57,701 bases of DNA from the NCBI GenBank assembly GCA_016191435.1, contig JACPOQ010000091.1, positions 1-57,701 on the forward strand, read 5' to 3'. This stretch comes from Chloroflexota bacterium (GTDB lineage: Bacteria > Chloroflexota > Dehalococcoidia > Tepidiformales > Tepidiformaceae). Both the position numbers and the translations under genes were made by a program. Positions 39,850 through 50,117 of this stretch are shown here, one piece after another. Numbering within the stretch: the first letter of the stretch is position 1; every line of letters begins with the position of its first letter. Under the pieces are notes generated by a model, which was not told where the DNA came from, did not search any database, and saw only the letters and a program-made list of their open reading frames with translations.

Positions 39850-42405
39850 ATGCGACTCCGCGCCGCCCGAACCCTCCTCATTGAACCTTCGCTTCCGCCC
39901 GCCCTCGAACTCCTGCGCGATCTCTCGCGCAATCTGTACTGGACCTGGGACACGGATGCAGCTGCACTCTTCGAACGCATCGACCGTACACGCTGGGAGG
40001 AAACCGGCCGCAACCCCGTGCGCATGCTCCAGAACACGCCGCTCGCCGAATTCCACACCCTCGCCGCCGATGAGGGGTTTCTTAGCCACCTGGCTCGCGT
40101 CCGCGAATCGTTCGCAACGTACATGGCGCGTTCAGCGCAGCAGACCGTGCCGGGGACCTCGGAGCGCAATGTCATCGCCTACTTTTCCTTTGAGTTCGCA
40201 CTGACCGAGAGCCTGCCCAACTACTCCGGCGGGCTCGGCGTCCTTGCCGGCGACCACCTCAAGTCCGCCAGCGACCTCGGCCTGCCGCTCGTGGGGATCG
40301 GGCTGTTTTACCGCCAGGGGTACTTCCAGCAGGTGCTCGGCCCCGACGGCTGGCAGCGCGAGGAGTACACCGACCTCGACTACGCCGGCCAGCCGCTCGA
40401 ACGCGTCCGCGGCGAGAACAGCTCGCCGCTCACCATCTCGGTGCCGTTCGATGGCCGCGATGTATTAGCCGCCATCTGGAAGGTTCGCGTTGGCCAGGCG
40501 AGGCTCTACCTGCTCGATACCGGCGTCGATGGCAACACACCCGTCGACCGCGAAATCACCGCGCGCCTCTACGGCGGCGATATCGAGACGCGCATCCAGC
40601 AGGAGATGGTCCTCGGCATCGGCGGCGTGCGCGCGCTCCACGCGCTGGACCTGCACCCGGCCGTCTGCCACATGAACGAAGGCCACTCCGCACTGCTCGG
40701 CGTCGAACGCATCCGCATGCTGATGCGCGAAGCCGGCGTGTCCTTCGAGGAGGCGCGCCTGCCGGTTTCCGCCGCCACGGTGTTCACCACGCACACCGCC
40801 GTTGCCGCCGGCATCGACCTCTTCCCCTCCGAGCTCGTCCGGCGCTACCTCGGGCACTACTACACCGAAATGGGCCTCGATGACCGCGCGTTCATCGGCC
40901 TTGGCCGCATCGACCCGGCAGATGACCACGAGCCCTTCTCCATGGCGCTGCTCGGCCTGAGGCTCAGCGGCTACCGAAACGGCGTCTCTCGATTGCACCG
41001 CACGGTTTCCCGCAAGCTCTGGGACGAGGCGTGGCCGAAGCTGCCCGCCGAACAGATCCCGATCGATTCCGTAACCAACGGCGTCCACCTGCCCACCTGG
41101 GTGGCACATGACATCGGCGAGATCTACGACCGTTACGTCGGGCGTGGCTGGCGCGATGACCCGGTGCGCCCGGACGGCTGGAAGGGGATCGATGCCATCG
41201 CCGACGACGAGCTCTGGCGCGCGCATGAAAACCAGCGCCATCGCCTCGTGCTCCGCGCGCGCACCCAGCACCGCGAAACCGCGGCCCTGCTCGGCCTCGG
41301 CCCTGATAATCCCGCCAGCGGCGACGTGCTCGACCCAAAGGCACTCACCATCGGCTTCGCCAGGCGCTTTGCCGGGTACAAGCGCGCGACCCTCCTCTTC
41401 CGCGACCTCGATCGCCTCGCCCGCATCCTCAACAACCCCGAGCGGCCCGTGCAGTTCATCTTCGCGGGGAAGGCCCACCCGCGTGACGAACCGGCCAAGC
41501 AACTCATCCGGGAAGTGGTCCAGCACAGCCGCCGGCCCGAGTTTCGCGATCGCCTCGTCGTCCTCGAACGCTACGACGTCGAGCTGGCGCGTACCCTGGT
41601 GCAGGGCGCCGATGTCTGGCTGAATACGCCCCTCCGGCCACTGGAAGCGAGCGGCACCAGCGGCATGAAGGCCGTCGCCAACGGCGCCCTCCACCTCAGC
41701 GTCCTGGACGGCTGGTGGGCCGAGGCCTACCGCCAGGGCGCCGGTTGGGCCATCGGCGGCGAAAACACCAGCGAGGACCCGGAGGTCCAGGACGCATTCG
41801 ATGCCGAGTCGCTATACAGCCTCATCGAAAGCGAAGTCGTGCCGCTGTTTTACACCCGCGATGCCGACGGCATCCCTCGCGGCTGGTTGGTGGCGATGAA
41901 ACAGTCCATCGCGACGTTCGCGCCGCGCTTCAGCACCCATCGCATGGTGAGCGAGTACGCTCTGCAGGCCTACACGCCGGCCGCGCAAATTTGGCATCAG
42001 TTACGCCGCGAAAACGCAACACCTTCGCGCAATCTCGCCACTTGGCTTGCCCGCACCCGCCGCGGGTGGGATACGATGAAAATCAATGCTGTCCAGGACG
42101 ATGCGCCAGGAGGTCCCCGCTCCGGCCAGCCATTGCTGGTGTCGGTCGAGGCCCAGCTCGGCGCCCTCCGGCCAGAGGACCTGCGCTTCGATATCGTCTA
42201 TGGTACGGCCACGCCCGAGGGGGACATCCAGGCCGAACGGACGCTCCCGATGACGTGCGAAAGCGTTGGCGCGGACGGCGTCGCCCACTACACATCGAGC
42301 TTCATACCCGCCGCCGGCGGCCGGATCGGCTACACGATCCGGGTGCTCCCCTCGCACCCGGACCTGCCCAACCCGCTCGATACCGGCCTCGTCTACTGGG
42401 CCTGA
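39850..42405 (+). CDS. glgP: Alpha-glucan phosphorylase (GT35)
   Basis: 851 residues from the ATG at 39850; the frame is open upstream, where a GTG at 39832 is an alternative. N-terminal residues carry the DUF3417 domain ([21 protein letters not shown]). The catalytic core has [40 protein letters not shown] and [20 protein letters not shown], the PLP Lys motif. It releases glucose-1-phosphate from glycogen or maltodextrins. First gene of the glycogen operon, 28 nt before the branching enzyme. A -10-like GATACT at 39811 may be its promoter. Confidence 0.95.
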   Translation: MRLRAARTLLIEPSLPPALELLRDLSRNLYWTWDTDAAALFERIDRTRWEETGRNPVRMLQNTPLAEFHTLAADEGFLSHLARVRESFATYMARSAQQTVPGTSERNVIAYFSFEFALTESLPNYSGGLGVLAGDHLKSASDLGLPLVGIGLFYRQGYFQQVLGPDGWQREEYTDLDYAGQPLERVRGENSSPLTISVPFDGRDVLAAIWKVRVGQARLYLLDTGVDGNTPVDREITARLYGGDIETRIQQEMVLGIGGVRALHALDLHPAVCHMNEGHSALLGVERIRMLMREAGVSFEEARLPVSAATVFTTHTAVAAGIDLFPSELVRRYLGHYYTEMGLDDRAFIGLGRIDPADDHEPFSMALLGLRLSGYRNGVSRLHRTVSRKLWDEAWPKLPAEQIPIDSVTNGVHLPTWVAHDIGEIYDRYVGRGWRDDPVRPDGWKGIDAIADDELWRAHENQRHRLVLRARTQHRETAALLGLGPDNPASGDVLDPKALTIGFARRFAGYKRATLLFRDLDRLARILNNPERPVQFIFAGKAHPRDEPAKQLIREVVQHSRRPEFRDRLVVLERYDVELARTLVQGADVWLNTPLRPLEASGTSGMKAVANGALHLSVLDGWWAEAYRQGAGWAIGGENTSEDPEVQDAFDAESLYSLIESEVVPLFYTRDADGIPRGWLVAMKQSIATFAPRFSTHRMVSEYALQAYTPAAQIWHQLRRENATPSRNLATWLARTRRGWDTMKINAVQDDAPGGPRSGQPLLVSVEAQLGALRPEDLRFDIVYGTATPEGDIQAERTLPMTCESVGADGVAHYTSSFIPAAGGRIGYTIRVLPSHPDLPNPLDTGLVYWA

Positions 42406-42433
42406 GAGCCGGGCCCGAGAAAGGGGTTCACCC

Positions 42434-44056
42434 GTGCCCACCGCTGGCAACGCCACCATCGTCCTCCATACCCACCTGCCCTACTGCCGGCGCGCCGGCC
42501 TTTGGCCGCACGGCGAAGAATGGTTCCACGAGGCCATGCTGGAATGCTACCTCCCGCTTGTGCGGGCCTTCCGGCGCCTGGCAGCAGACATCGCCGGGTC
42601 CCTCGGCGTCACCATCAACGTGACCCCCATCCTCGCCGAGCAGATGGTCGACCCCCTGATGCAGGACCACTTCCGCGCCTACCTCGCCGACCGCATCCAG
42701 CGTGCCGACGCGGACGTCACCCGATTCCCGCCCGGCGACCAACGCCTGGCGACCGCGCTCTTCCACCGCGACCGCTACCGCGCCACGCAGGCGTTCTTCG
42801 AAGACGAGATCCACGGCGATGTCGTGGGCGCGCTTGCCGAGCTGGAGGCCCGCGGCCACATCGAAGTCGCCACCTGCGCCGCGACGCACGGCTACCTCCC
42901 CCTGCTCGATGACCCGGCCGCCGTCCGCTTCCAGGTCGAGACCGGAGTCGCCTCCCACCGGCGCAACTTCGGCCGCCAGCCGCGCTCCTTCTGGCTCCCG
43001 GAGTGCGCCTACGAACCAGGCCTCGAAGCCTACCTCGCCGAAGCCGGCATCAAGGTCTTCTTTGTCGAAACCCACCTCGTTGAAGGCGGCACGGCCCGCG
43101 GCAAAGCCGGCGGAGGCGTCGTCGGCCTGTATCCGGAGATGCAGCGCGAAGCCGAGCACCCGGTAGAGTTGCCGCCGGGGGCGGGCACCACCTTCCGGGC
43201 GTACCACGTTGGCCATTCGAACGTCAGCGTCATCGCCCGCAACGAGTACACCGGCATGCTGGTGTGGTCGGCATCGCATGGCTACCCCGGCGACGGCCGG
43301 TACCGCGAGTTCCACAAGAAGGATGACCTCAGCGGCCTTCACTACTGGCGCGTCACCGGCCCGGCCGTCGATCTTGGCGACAAGTCCGTCTACGAGCCCG
43401 CCGCCGCCGCCGATGCCGTCCGCGGCCACGCCGGCCACTTCCGCGGCGTCCTGCGGAACGAGCTCGACGCCTATCGCGCCGGCGCCGGCGAACCCGGGCT
43501 CGTGCTCGCTGCCTACGACACCGAGCTCTTCGGCCATTGGTGGCTCGAAGGCGTCGACTGGCTCGAGCAGGTCATTCGCGGGATCGCCAACGACCCGGAG
43601 ATCGACCTCGTCACCGCCGGTGACTTCGTCACCGAGAATCCCCCTCGCCACTCCATCGACCTGCCGGAAGGCTCCTGGGGCAACGGTGGCGACCACCGCA
43701 CCTGGACGAACCCCGAGACCGCCTGGACGTGGCCCGAGGTCCACGACCGCCAGCGCCGCGCGCACCACCTCCTGAAGGCTGACACGCCCGCCATCGAGCA
43801 GCTCGCCCGCGAGCTGCTCCTCCTCCAGTCGTCCGACTGGCAGTTCCTGATGACCACCGGCCAGGCCCACAACTACGCCGTCGAGCGTTTCCTCACGCAT
43901 TGCCAACGGTTCGACCTCCTGGCAGACGCCATCGAGGGCGCGTTCCCGAACACCGGCGCGGTCGCCGCCGAGTTCGAGGACCTGGACAACCCGTTCCCCG
44001 GTGTGGAACCGCGGCTGTTCTCCGCCACGCCCGTCCCCGGGGTCACAGTCCGGTGA
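42434..44056 (+). CDS. GH57 1,4-alpha-glucan branching enzyme
   Basis: 540 residues from the GTG at 42434 with AAGGGG 8 nt upstream. The GH57 nucleophile Glu lies in [20 protein letters not shown] and the acid/base Asp in [20 protein letters not shown]. The N-terminal [13 protein letters not shown] and the helical C-terminal part ([20 protein letters not shown]) match GH57 branching enzymes such as TK1436. It adds alpha-1,6 branches to glucan. No GH13 GlgB is seen, so this is the probable branching enzyme. The stop overlaps the next start (GTGA). Confidence 0.93.
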   Translation: MPTAGNATIVLHTHLPYCRRAGLWPHGEEWFHEAMLECYLPLVRAFRRLAADIAGSLGVTINVTPILAEQMVDPLMQDHFRAYLADRIQRADADVTRFPPGDQRLATALFHRDRYRATQAFFEDEIHGDVVGALAELEARGHIEVATCAATHGYLPLLDDPAAVRFQVETGVASHRRNFGRQPRSFWLPECAYEPGLEAYLAEAGIKVFFVETHLVEGGTARGKAGGGVVGLYPEMQREAEHPVELPPGAGTTFRAYHVGHSNVSVIARNEYTGMLVWSASHGYPGDGRYREFHKKDDLSGLHYWRVTGPAVDLGDKSVYEPAAAADAVRGHAGHFRGVLRNELDAYRAGAGEPGLVLAAYDTELFGHWWLEGVDWLEQVIRGIANDPEIDLVTAGDFVTENPPRHSIDLPEGSWGNGGDHRTWTNPETAWTWPEVHDRQRRAHHLLKADTPAIEQLARELLLLQSSDWQFLMTTGQAHNYAVERFLTHCQRFDLLADAIEGAFPNTGAVAAEFEDLDNPFPGVEPRLFSATPVPGVTVR

Positions 44057-45297
44057 CGGCGTGGGCACAGCTCCTGCACTTCTACCAACCGCCGACGCAG
44101 CGTCACGATATCCTGCTTCGCGTTGCGGAGGAGTCCTACCGGCCTCTGCTTGGCGTCCTGCGCGAACATCCCCGCGCCCGCATGGCCGTGAACATGAACG
44201 CCGTCCTCACCGAGATGCTCTCGGAGCACGGTCTGGGCGATGTCGTCACCGCGCTGCGCGAACTCGGCGAGCGTGGCCAGGTGGAGTTCGTCGGCAGCGG
44301 TAAATTCCATCCCATCCTCCCCCTCATCCCGGAAGCGGAGCGCGAGCGTTCCATTCGCGATAACGCCCGTACGAATCGCGCGCTCCTTGGCCCGTCGTTC
44401 TCGCCGCGCGGCTTCTTCCCGCCAGAAATGTGCTACAGCGCCGATATCCTCGATGAGGTCGCCGCCGCGCGCCATGAGTGGATCGTCATGAGCGGTGTCG
44501 CCTGCCCCGCGGACTGGCCCACCGGCGAAGTGTATCGGGTCCCCGTCGACCACACCTCCCTCCACGTGCTTTTCCGCGACGACGTGCGCAGCAACAAGAT
44601 TTCGTTCCGCGAAACCGACCCGCACCGGTTCGTCGATGACCTTTCGCGGGTTGGGGCCGGCGCCGACGCCTACGTCCTCACTGCCATGGACGCCGAGACC
44701 TATGGCCACCACATCAGCAGTTGGGAACGGGAGTTCCTTGCCGCCACGTACGCGCTCATCGAAAAGCCGCCGCGCCGCCACGAACGCCACACCTCCCTCG
44801 TCGAGATGGTGCAGCCAAGCGACCTGATCGCCCGCTTCCCCTCGGGGCCTGTTGTGGAGCCGTTTCCCGCCTCGTGGAGCACCACCCGCGACGACATCGC
44901 CGCGCACAACCCCTATCCCCTCTGGCACTCACCCGAGAACCGCCTCCACACACTCCAATGGGAATACGTCGAACACGCGCTCGACATCCTCTCCGTGGCG
45001 AAGCGCTACGCCGAGAGTGGCGACGCACGGAAGTTCGCCAAACTGGCCGAGGACCTGCTCCAGCCCGCGCTCCACAGTTGCCAGTTCTGGTGGGCCAGCC
45101 GGCGGCCGATGTGGGATGTGACCATGGTCCACCGCGGCTTCTTGCTCCTGAACGAAGCACTGCTCAACGCCGCCCTCGCGGTCCGCCTGGGGTCCGCATC
45201 GGAACGCATCAAGCGCGACATCGCCTGGCGCGTGGCCGCGGCAAACGAAGCGCGCTCGCAGATCGAGCGGCAGCTCTTCCTGGACGAGATCGCATGA
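44053..45297 (+). CDS. GH57 family alpha-amylase/glucanotransferase-like protein
   Basis: 414 residues from a GTG overlapping the previous stop. The first residues WAQLLHFYQPPTQRHDILLR are typical of the shorter GH57 group annotated as alpha-amylase/alpha-mannosidase. The probable nucleophile Glu is in FFPPEMCYSADILDEV, and the Asp in LTAMDAETYGHHISSWEREF. Activity on maltodextrins (hydrolysis or transfer) is inferred from context. It sits between the branching enzyme and glycogen synthase genes, overlapping both by 4 nt. Confidence 0.9.
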   Translation: MTAWAQLLHFYQPPTQRHDILLRVAEESYRPLLGVLREHPRARMAVNMNAVLTEMLSEHGLGDVVTALRELGERGQVEFVGSGKFHPILPLIPEAERERSIRDNARTNRALLGPSFSPRGFFPPEMCYSADILDEVAAARHEWIVMSGVACPADWPTGEVYRVPVDHTSLHVLFRDDVRSNKISFRETDPHRFVDDLSRVGAGADAYVLTAMDAETYGHHISSWEREFLAATYALIEKPPRRHERHTSLVEMVQPSDLIARFPSGPVVEPFPASWSTTRDDIAAHNPYPLWHSPENRLHTLQWEYVEHALDILSVAKRYAESGDARKFAKLAEDLLQPALHSCQFWWASRRPMWDVTMVHRGFLLLNEALLNAALAVRLGSASERIKRDIAWRVAAANEARSQIERQLFLDEIA

Positions 45298-46673
45298 AGA
45301 TCCTGTTCGCTTCAGCCGAAGTCGATCCGTTTTCGAAGGTAGGCGGCCTCGCCGATGTGGCGGCAGCCCTGCCGAAAATGCTGGTGGAAATGGGTCACGA
45401 TGTGCGCGTCCTCACGCCCTGCCACAAGAGCGCCCAGGCCGCCTTCGCTGCCGCCCCCGACCACCGCCACTACGTCGTCCCGCTTCCCGGCCGCGACCGG
45501 CCGATCGACGTTGCCACGGTCGCCGGCGCCGGCGGCGTGCCCGTCGAGCTCATCCTCGATGACCACTATTTCGGCCGCCAGCGCGTCTACGGCGAGGCCG
45601 ATGACCTGCTCCGGTACCAGTTCTTCTGCCGCGCCATCCTCCGTATCCTTACCCACGGCGACTGGATACCCGACATCCTCCACCTGAATGACTGGCACAC
45701 CGCGCCGCTGGCCTACGCCGTCCGTAACCTCGCCTGGGCGAACCCCATGCTGCGGGGCATCGCGACCGTCTTTACCATCCACAACCTTCGCTACCGCGGA
45801 CCCGACGAGCTCAACGACTGCCTCTCCCAGGCGATTTACTACAGCGATGCCATCACGACGGTCAGCCCGACCTACGCCCGCGAGATCCTCACCAAGGACT
45901 TCGGCGAGGGCCTCGACCCGCTGCTGCAGCTGCGCGCCGGCAGCCTCGGGGGCATCCTCAATGGCCTCAATTACGATGTCTACAACCCCCGCACCGACCC
46001 CCACATCGCGGTCCAGTACGACTTGAGCTGCCTGGAAGACAGGCTCGCGAACCGTGCCGCCCTCCGCGCCGAGCTCGGCCTCCCGGAGAAGCCCGGCCCG
46101 CTCGCGGCCATGGTCACGCGCCTGACCGAACAAAAGGGCGTCGACATCGCGCTCCAGGCGCTCCCCGAAATGCTCGCTGCCGACGCCCAGTTCATCGTCC
46201 TCGGGGATGGCGACGCCTGGCTCCAGAACGAACTCGGGCGGCTGCAGACCGCCTACCCCGAATCCGTCCACCTCGTCGCGCGCTTCGATGAGCCGCTCGC
46301 ACGGCGCTTCTACGCGGGCTCCGATATCTTCCTCATGCCCTCACGCTACGAACCCTGCGGCCTCGGGCAGATCATCGCCATGCGGTACGGCTCCGTGCCC
46401 GTAGGGCGCCGCACCGGCGGCCTCAGCGACACCATTGTCGATCCCGAGGAGCACCCGGAAACCGCCACCGGCTTCCTCTTCGATGAGTTCAGCAGCTTCG
46501 CGCTCGCCGGCGCGTTCGACCGCGCCGTCCGCGCGTTCCGCGACCCCGCCGCCTGGCTCCATCTCCAACAGACGGGTATGGCGAGAGACCTCTCCTGGCG
46601 CGCGTCCGCCTCGCACTATGTCGAGACGTACACGGCCGCCCTCCGATCGCGCGGGATCGTCCCGCTCGAATAG
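45294..46673 (+). CDS. glgA: Glycogen synthase (GT5)
   Basis: 459 residues. The KxGGLADV ADP-glucose-binding start is PFSKVGGLADVAAALPKML, and the second-domain motifs MVTRLTEQKGVDIALQALPE and PSRYEPCGLGQIIAMRYGSV are present. TTVSPTYAREILTKDFGEG and GILNGLNYDVYNPRTD are GlgA/starch synthase hallmarks. It polymerises glucose from ADP-glucose. No glgC is in the window. The ATG overlaps the previous stop; the operon ends here or continues into the MazG fusion (46-nt gap). Confidence 0.96.
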   Translation: MKILFASAEVDPFSKVGGLADVAAALPKMLVEMGHDVRVLTPCHKSAQAAFAAAPDHRHYVVPLPGRDRPIDVATVAGAGGVPVELILDDHYFGRQRVYGEADDLLRYQFFCRAILRILTHGDWIPDILHLNDWHTAPLAYAVRNLAWANPMLRGIATVFTIHNLRYRGPDELNDCLSQAIYYSDAITTVSPTYAREILTKDFGEGLDPLLQLRAGSLGGILNGLNYDVYNPRTDPHIAVQYDLSCLEDRLANRAALRAELGLPEKPGPLAAMVTRLTEQKGVDIALQALPEMLAADAQFIVLGDGDAWLQNELGRLQTAYPESVHLVARFDEPLARRFYAGSDIFLMPSRYEPCGLGQIIAMRYGSVPVGRRTGGLSDTIVDPEEHPETATGFLFDEFSSFALAGAFDRAVRAFRDPAAWLHLQQTGMARDLSWRASASHYVETYTAALRSRGIVPLE

Positions 46674-46719
46674 CGCCCGCTGCCTTGCACGCCCCTCGCC
46701 CGTATCCCACGCTGGGCGC

Positions 46720-48153
46720 ATGACCGTCCACGTCGTCGGGCTCGGCCCCGGCTCCGCCAGCCTTCTCACCCTCGCTGCCGACGAGCTCCTGACCTCCGGT
46801 CTGCCCGTCCTCCTGCGCACACGCCACCATCCCACCGTGGCGGAGCTGGACTCGACGGGCGCCTTCGCGGACTGCGATGACCTCTACCAGGCCGGCGGCT
46901 CGTTCGACGCGATTTACGCTGAAGTCGTCCGGCGCGTGCTGTCGATGGCCGCGAAAGGCGACATGATCTACGCCGTCCCGGGCCACCCGCTGGTCGCCGA
47001 GCGGACGGTCGCGGCGCTCGTCGCCGCCGCCGAACCCGCGGGCGTCCCCGTCGTCATCCATCCGGGGCTGAGCTACGCCGATGTCGCGGCTGCGGCGCTG
47101 TGCATCGATTTTGGCGCCGTCCAGCTCTGCGACGCCCTTGAGTTGCGCCTCGATGCCCAGCGCCCGGCGCTCATCAGCCAGGTCCACGACGCCGATAGCG
47201 CCTCCGCGCTCAAGCTCCAGCTCCTTGATATCTACCCCGCCGGCCACCCGGCGACCATCCTCCGGGCGCTGGGCACCCCGGAGGCCGGCCAGCGGACGGT
47301 GCCGCTCGCCGAGCTCGACCACCAGCCCGCCGGCTACCTCGACTGCATCTACCTCCCGCCGCTGCCGGCCGTCGAAGACGTGCGGCGCTTCGATGGGCTC
47401 GATGCCGTGATCCGCCGTCTCCACGCAGAGGACGGCTGCCCCTGGGACCGCGAACAGACGCACGAGTCGCTGCGCTCGCACCTGCTCGAGGAGAGTTATG
47501 AGGTGCTGGAGGCTATCGACGCGGGTGAGCCGGCGGCGCTCGCGGAGGAGCTCGGCGATGTGCTCCTGCAGGTGCTCATGCACGCGGCCGTCGCCGAGCG
47601 ACGGGACGAATTCACGTTGGCTGACGTTATCGAGCATATCGCGCGCAAGCTCATCCGCCGCCACCCGCACGTCTTCGGTGATGCCGCCGCCGCTACCGCC
47701 GAGGATGTCTACCGCAGCTGGGAAACACTGAAGCAGCAGGAAAAGCCGCGCGCATCGATCCTCGAAGGCGTGCCCGTCACGCTTCCGGCCCTCGCCGCAT
47801 CCCAATCCATCCAGGGCCGCGCCCGCCGGATCGGTTTCGATTGGCCCGATATTGAAGGGCCGCTTGCGAAGCTTGCCGAAGAGGTCCAGGAGTTCTCGCG
47901 GGCCGAGGGTGCCGCCGAGCGCGCAGACGAGTTCGGCGACATCCTCTTCGTGCTGGCGAACATCGCCCAGCGGCTGGATATCGATGCCGAGCAAGCACTG
48001 CGCCTCGCGAACGCGAAATTCCGCCGGCGCTTCGGCCGGGTCGAACGCCTCGCCGCGGAGAACGGCACGGACTTGAAGGACCTCGACCTCGACGGGCTGG
48101 ACCGCCTCTGGGACCAGGCGAAGGCGCAAGAACGCGCCGAAGGGCGGTTGTAA
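46720..48153 (+). CDS. Tetrapyrrole-methylase/MazG nucleotide pyrophosphohydrolase fusion (YabN-like)
   Basis: 477 residues. The N-terminal domain (1-215) is a SAM-dependent tetrapyrrole-methylase fold: TVHVVGLGPGSASLLTLAAD and DMIYAVPGHPLVAERTVAAL. The C-terminal part (about 225-470) has two MazG repeats, with LLEESYEVLEAIDAGEPAAL plus EELGDVLLQVLMHAAVAE, and then LAEEVQEFSR plus DEFGDILFVLANIAQR. MazG hydrolyses (d)NTPs to NMP and pyrophosphate, cleaning the pool or lowering ppGpp-related nucleotides. The YabN-type fusion is common in Firmicutes and Chloroflexota. The frame upstream of the ATG at 46720 is shadow. Confidence 0.93.
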   Translation: MTVHVVGLGPGSASLLTLAADELLTSGLPVLLRTRHHPTVAELDSTGAFADCDDLYQAGGSFDAIYAEVVRRVLSMAAKGDMIYAVPGHPLVAERTVAALVAAAEPAGVPVVIHPGLSYADVAAAALCIDFGAVQLCDALELRLDAQRPALISQVHDADSASALKLQLLDIYPAGHPATILRALGTPEAGQRTVPLAELDHQPAGYLDCIYLPPLPAVEDVRRFDGLDAVIRRLHAEDGCPWDREQTHESLRSHLLEESYEVLEAIDAGEPAALAEELGDVLLQVLMHAAVAERRDEFTLADVIEHIARKLIRRHPHVFGDAAAATAEDVYRSWETLKQQEKPRASILEGVPVTLPALAASQSIQGRARRIGFDWPDIEGPLAKLAEEVQEFSRAEGAAERADEFGDILFVLANIAQRLDIDAEQALRLANAKFRRRFGRVERLAAENGTDLKDLDLDGLDRLWDQAKAQERAEGRL

Positions 48154-48211
48154 GCGATACCCCTCCCCTGTACGCTCAGGACCAAGCCACATCTGGTTGG
48201 AGAGTGTCCCT

Positions 48212-48850
48212 GTGCCGCAAACCATCACACCCGTCATCACCCCAGAGCGCTTCAAGAAGGGGAAGACCTTCCAGGAGTACCTGGCGAGCGGCATCCGCAA
48301 CCGGGACCTGTTCGAGCGCAATTACAGCGGCCTCACCATGACAGAAGCGCAGACACAGCGGCTCAAAGCGCTTGCCGCGAAGCCGAACGGCCCCGATCAC
48401 CTGGTCGTCATCGGCGAGGACTGGTGCCCCGACGTGTACCGCGGCCTCGGCATTGCCCAGCGCATCGCCGAAACCATGGGTATCGAGCTCCGCATGTTCG
48501 AGCGGGACCAGAACAAAGACATGATCCAGCCGTATCTGAAAGACGGGGAGTTCGAATCGATCCCCGTATTCATCTTCTACGACAAGAACCATCATGAGCT
48601 TGCGCACTTCATCGAGCGTCCGAAGCTCGCCAACGAGCAGATCCACGTCACTCGCGATGTGGTCGGCAACGTTTCACCCGAAGCCATCGCCGCCCGCCTG
48701 GGCCACGAGCCGTCGGAGGAGGAGATCGCCGCTGCTCGCGCCGAATCGCGCAAGCGCTACCTCGATTGGCAGCAGGGCGAAATCTGGGCCGGTTGGCGCG
48801 TCGCCACCGTCGACGAAGTGATCGAGTCCCTGGAGGCCGCGGTCAAATAG
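48212..48850 (+). CDS. Thioredoxin-fold protein with a single active-site cysteine
   Basis: 212 residues from the GTG at 48212, with GGAGAG 9 nt upstream; a TTG at 48197 is less likely. The thioredoxin fold centres on HLVVIGEDWCPDVYRGLGIA, where the usual CxxC is C-P-D-V. ESIPVFIFYDKNHHELAHFI provides the cis-Pro strand. The long C-terminal helix (SEEEIAAARAESRKRYLDWQ) is unusual. A thioredoxin-like reductase is unlikely with one Cys; a monothiol, peroxiredoxin-like or structural role is inferred. Confidence 0.82.
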   Translation: MPQTITPVITPERFKKGKTFQEYLASGIRNRDLFERNYSGLTMTEAQTQRLKALAAKPNGPDHLVVIGEDWCPDVYRGLGIAQRIAETMGIELRMFERDQNKDMIQPYLKDGEFESIPVFIFYDKNHHELAHFIERPKLANEQIHVTRDVVGNVSPEAIAARLGHEPSEEEIAAARAESRKRYLDWQQGEIWAGWRVATVDEVIESLEAAVK

Positions 48851-48867
48851 TCCGCTTGCGGCCCGCC

Positions 48868-48893
48868 CCCGCCGGGCATAGATTCCCGGCGGG
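48868..48893 (+). terminator. Strong hairpin directly before the gene at 48894
   Basis: CCCGCCGGG (48868-48876) pairs perfectly with CCCGGCGGG (48885-48893), with an 8-nt loop containing TAGATT. The stem ends at the base before the ATG at 48894. No U-run follows, so termination of the thioredoxin-like transcript is possible but not typical. It may rather control translation of the next gene. Confidence 0.45.
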
Positions 48894-49268
48894 ATGCGCC
48901 GATCACCACGCCAGCCCCGGCCAACCTGGATGCAGGTGCTCGTCGCTGGCGGCGGCCTCGTTGCCATCACCGGCGTGTACGTGCTGGCGATGCACCTCAC
49001 CGTCGGTGCGTCCAAACTCGGGCCGCGCCAGTCCGCGGACCAGCGGGACCTCCTCTATCTCTACCTGCACCTGGGTGTGCTGTTCGCAGCGGCATGCCTC
49101 GGCTTCGGTCTCGGCAAGTGGCTCAACGGCCTCGGCGTGGCCTACGCGACTCTCTTCGTTATAGTTGTCGCGATAACGATGGTGCTCGCGCAACTCGGTT
49201 CGCAAGCCCTCGCCTGCGAAGGCTACAACGACATCCTCCGCCACTGGGCCTGCGGCGCCGAGGGGTAG
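48894..49268 (+). CDS. Small membrane protein with three helices
   Basis: 124 residues. A basic N-terminus (RRSPRQPRPTW) precedes hydrophobic segments at about 13-33, 55-75 and 80-100, and a Cys-containing end (CEGYNDILRHWACGAEG). The layout suits a DUF-type integral membrane protein but no family is recognised. A perfect hairpin ends at the base before the ATG. No ribosome binding site is visible. Confidence 0.7.
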   Translation: MRRSPRQPRPTWMQVLVAGGGLVAITGVYVLAMHLTVGASKLGPRQSADQRDLLYLYLHLGVLFAAACLGFGLGKWLNGLGVAYATLFVIVVAITMVLAQLGSQALACEGYNDILRHWACGAEG

Positions 49269-49278
49269 CGCTGCCTCG

Positions 49279-49989
49279 TCAGGACAACAACGCTCGCAGC
49301 CCCGCAATGTCCCGCACGACCGCAAACGGCGGGCTCGGTCCCGGGTCTTCCTGCCGGAATTCGTGCGTGAGGACGCCGCGGATGCCGACCGCTTGCGGGC
49401 CCAGCACATCCTCGCGCACGCGGTCGCCGATGAAGACGGCGTCCTTTGGTTCGCAGCCGAGGCGCTTGAGCGCCTCGGCGTAGATGCCCGGGTCCGGCTT
49501 ACGGCGCCCGATCTCGACCGAATAGACGCGCGCCACGAACAGGTGCAGGAGCCCGATGCGCCCGAGGTAGGCATCGAGCAGGCCGGGCCGCGTCAACGTG
49601 TTCGAGACGATCGCCAGCCGGTACCCCTCCGCCTTGAGCCGCTCGACTTCTGCCACGCAGCGCGGGTCATGTTCGAAGCGCGCCACGTCTTCATGCCCAA
49701 TGAGGTCGGCAAGCTCCGCCGCAAGCCCGGGCGAGACGCCCACGCCCGCCCCCACGAGCCCCTCCGTCATTAGTTGCACAGGATCGAGCTCGAAGGCGCC
49801 GCCAGCTTCCGAGGCCCGGAGGTTGTCCTCCTCCAGCCGCTGCACCAGCTGCCGCCCGAGCGCGTTCGCGTCCTCGGGTGCGAGGCCGGCCCGCGCCTCG
49901 ATCAGCTTCGCGCCGTCCGCCGCCATCCGCCCGGCGAGCGGGTGCAACCGGATGAGCGTGTCGCCGAGGTCGAACAAGACCGCCTTCAT
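49279..49989 (-). CDS. HAD-superfamily hydrolase
   Basis: 236 residues from the ATG at 49989 with GGAAG upstream. Motif I is MKAVLFDLGDTLIRLHPLAG, motif II IVSNTLTRPG, motif III RKPDPGIYAEALKRLG and motif IV DAVFIGDRVREDVLGPQAVG. The C1-type cap lies at about 20-95. It is a likely phosphatase of small metabolites, distinct in sequence from the HAD next to argH. It converges on the membrane protein gene with a 10-nt gap. Confidence 0.9.
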   Translation of the reverse strand: MKAVLFDLGDTLIRLHPLAGRMAADGAKLIEARAGLAPEDANALGRQLVQRLEEDNLRASEAGGAFELDPVQLMTEGLVGAGVGVSPGLAAELADLIGHEDVARFEHDPRCVAEVERLKAEGYRLAIVSNTLTRPGLLDAYLGRIGLLHLFVARVYSVEIGRRKPDPGIYAEALKRLGCEPKDAVFIGDRVREDVLGPQAVGIRGVLTHEFRQEDPGPSPPFAVVRDIAGLRALLS

Positions 49990-50103
49990 CGCCACTTCCA
50001 GCGCACATTCTCCGGCCAGCGTCCCGGCTGCGCGATAGCGGACCTGTGATACTTCCGTAATGCCCCCCGCAGGCCCGATGGCGGGGGCGCGGTTCGAATT
50101 CAC

Positions 50104-50109
50104 TACGAT
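50104..50109 (+). promoter_or_regulatory. -10 box of the iron-permease-like gene
   Basis: TACGAT, 8 nt before the ATG at 50118. No ribosome binding site is visible, so a leaderless or near-leaderless message is likely. Confidence 0.4.
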
Positions 50110-50117
50110 TCAGCCTG

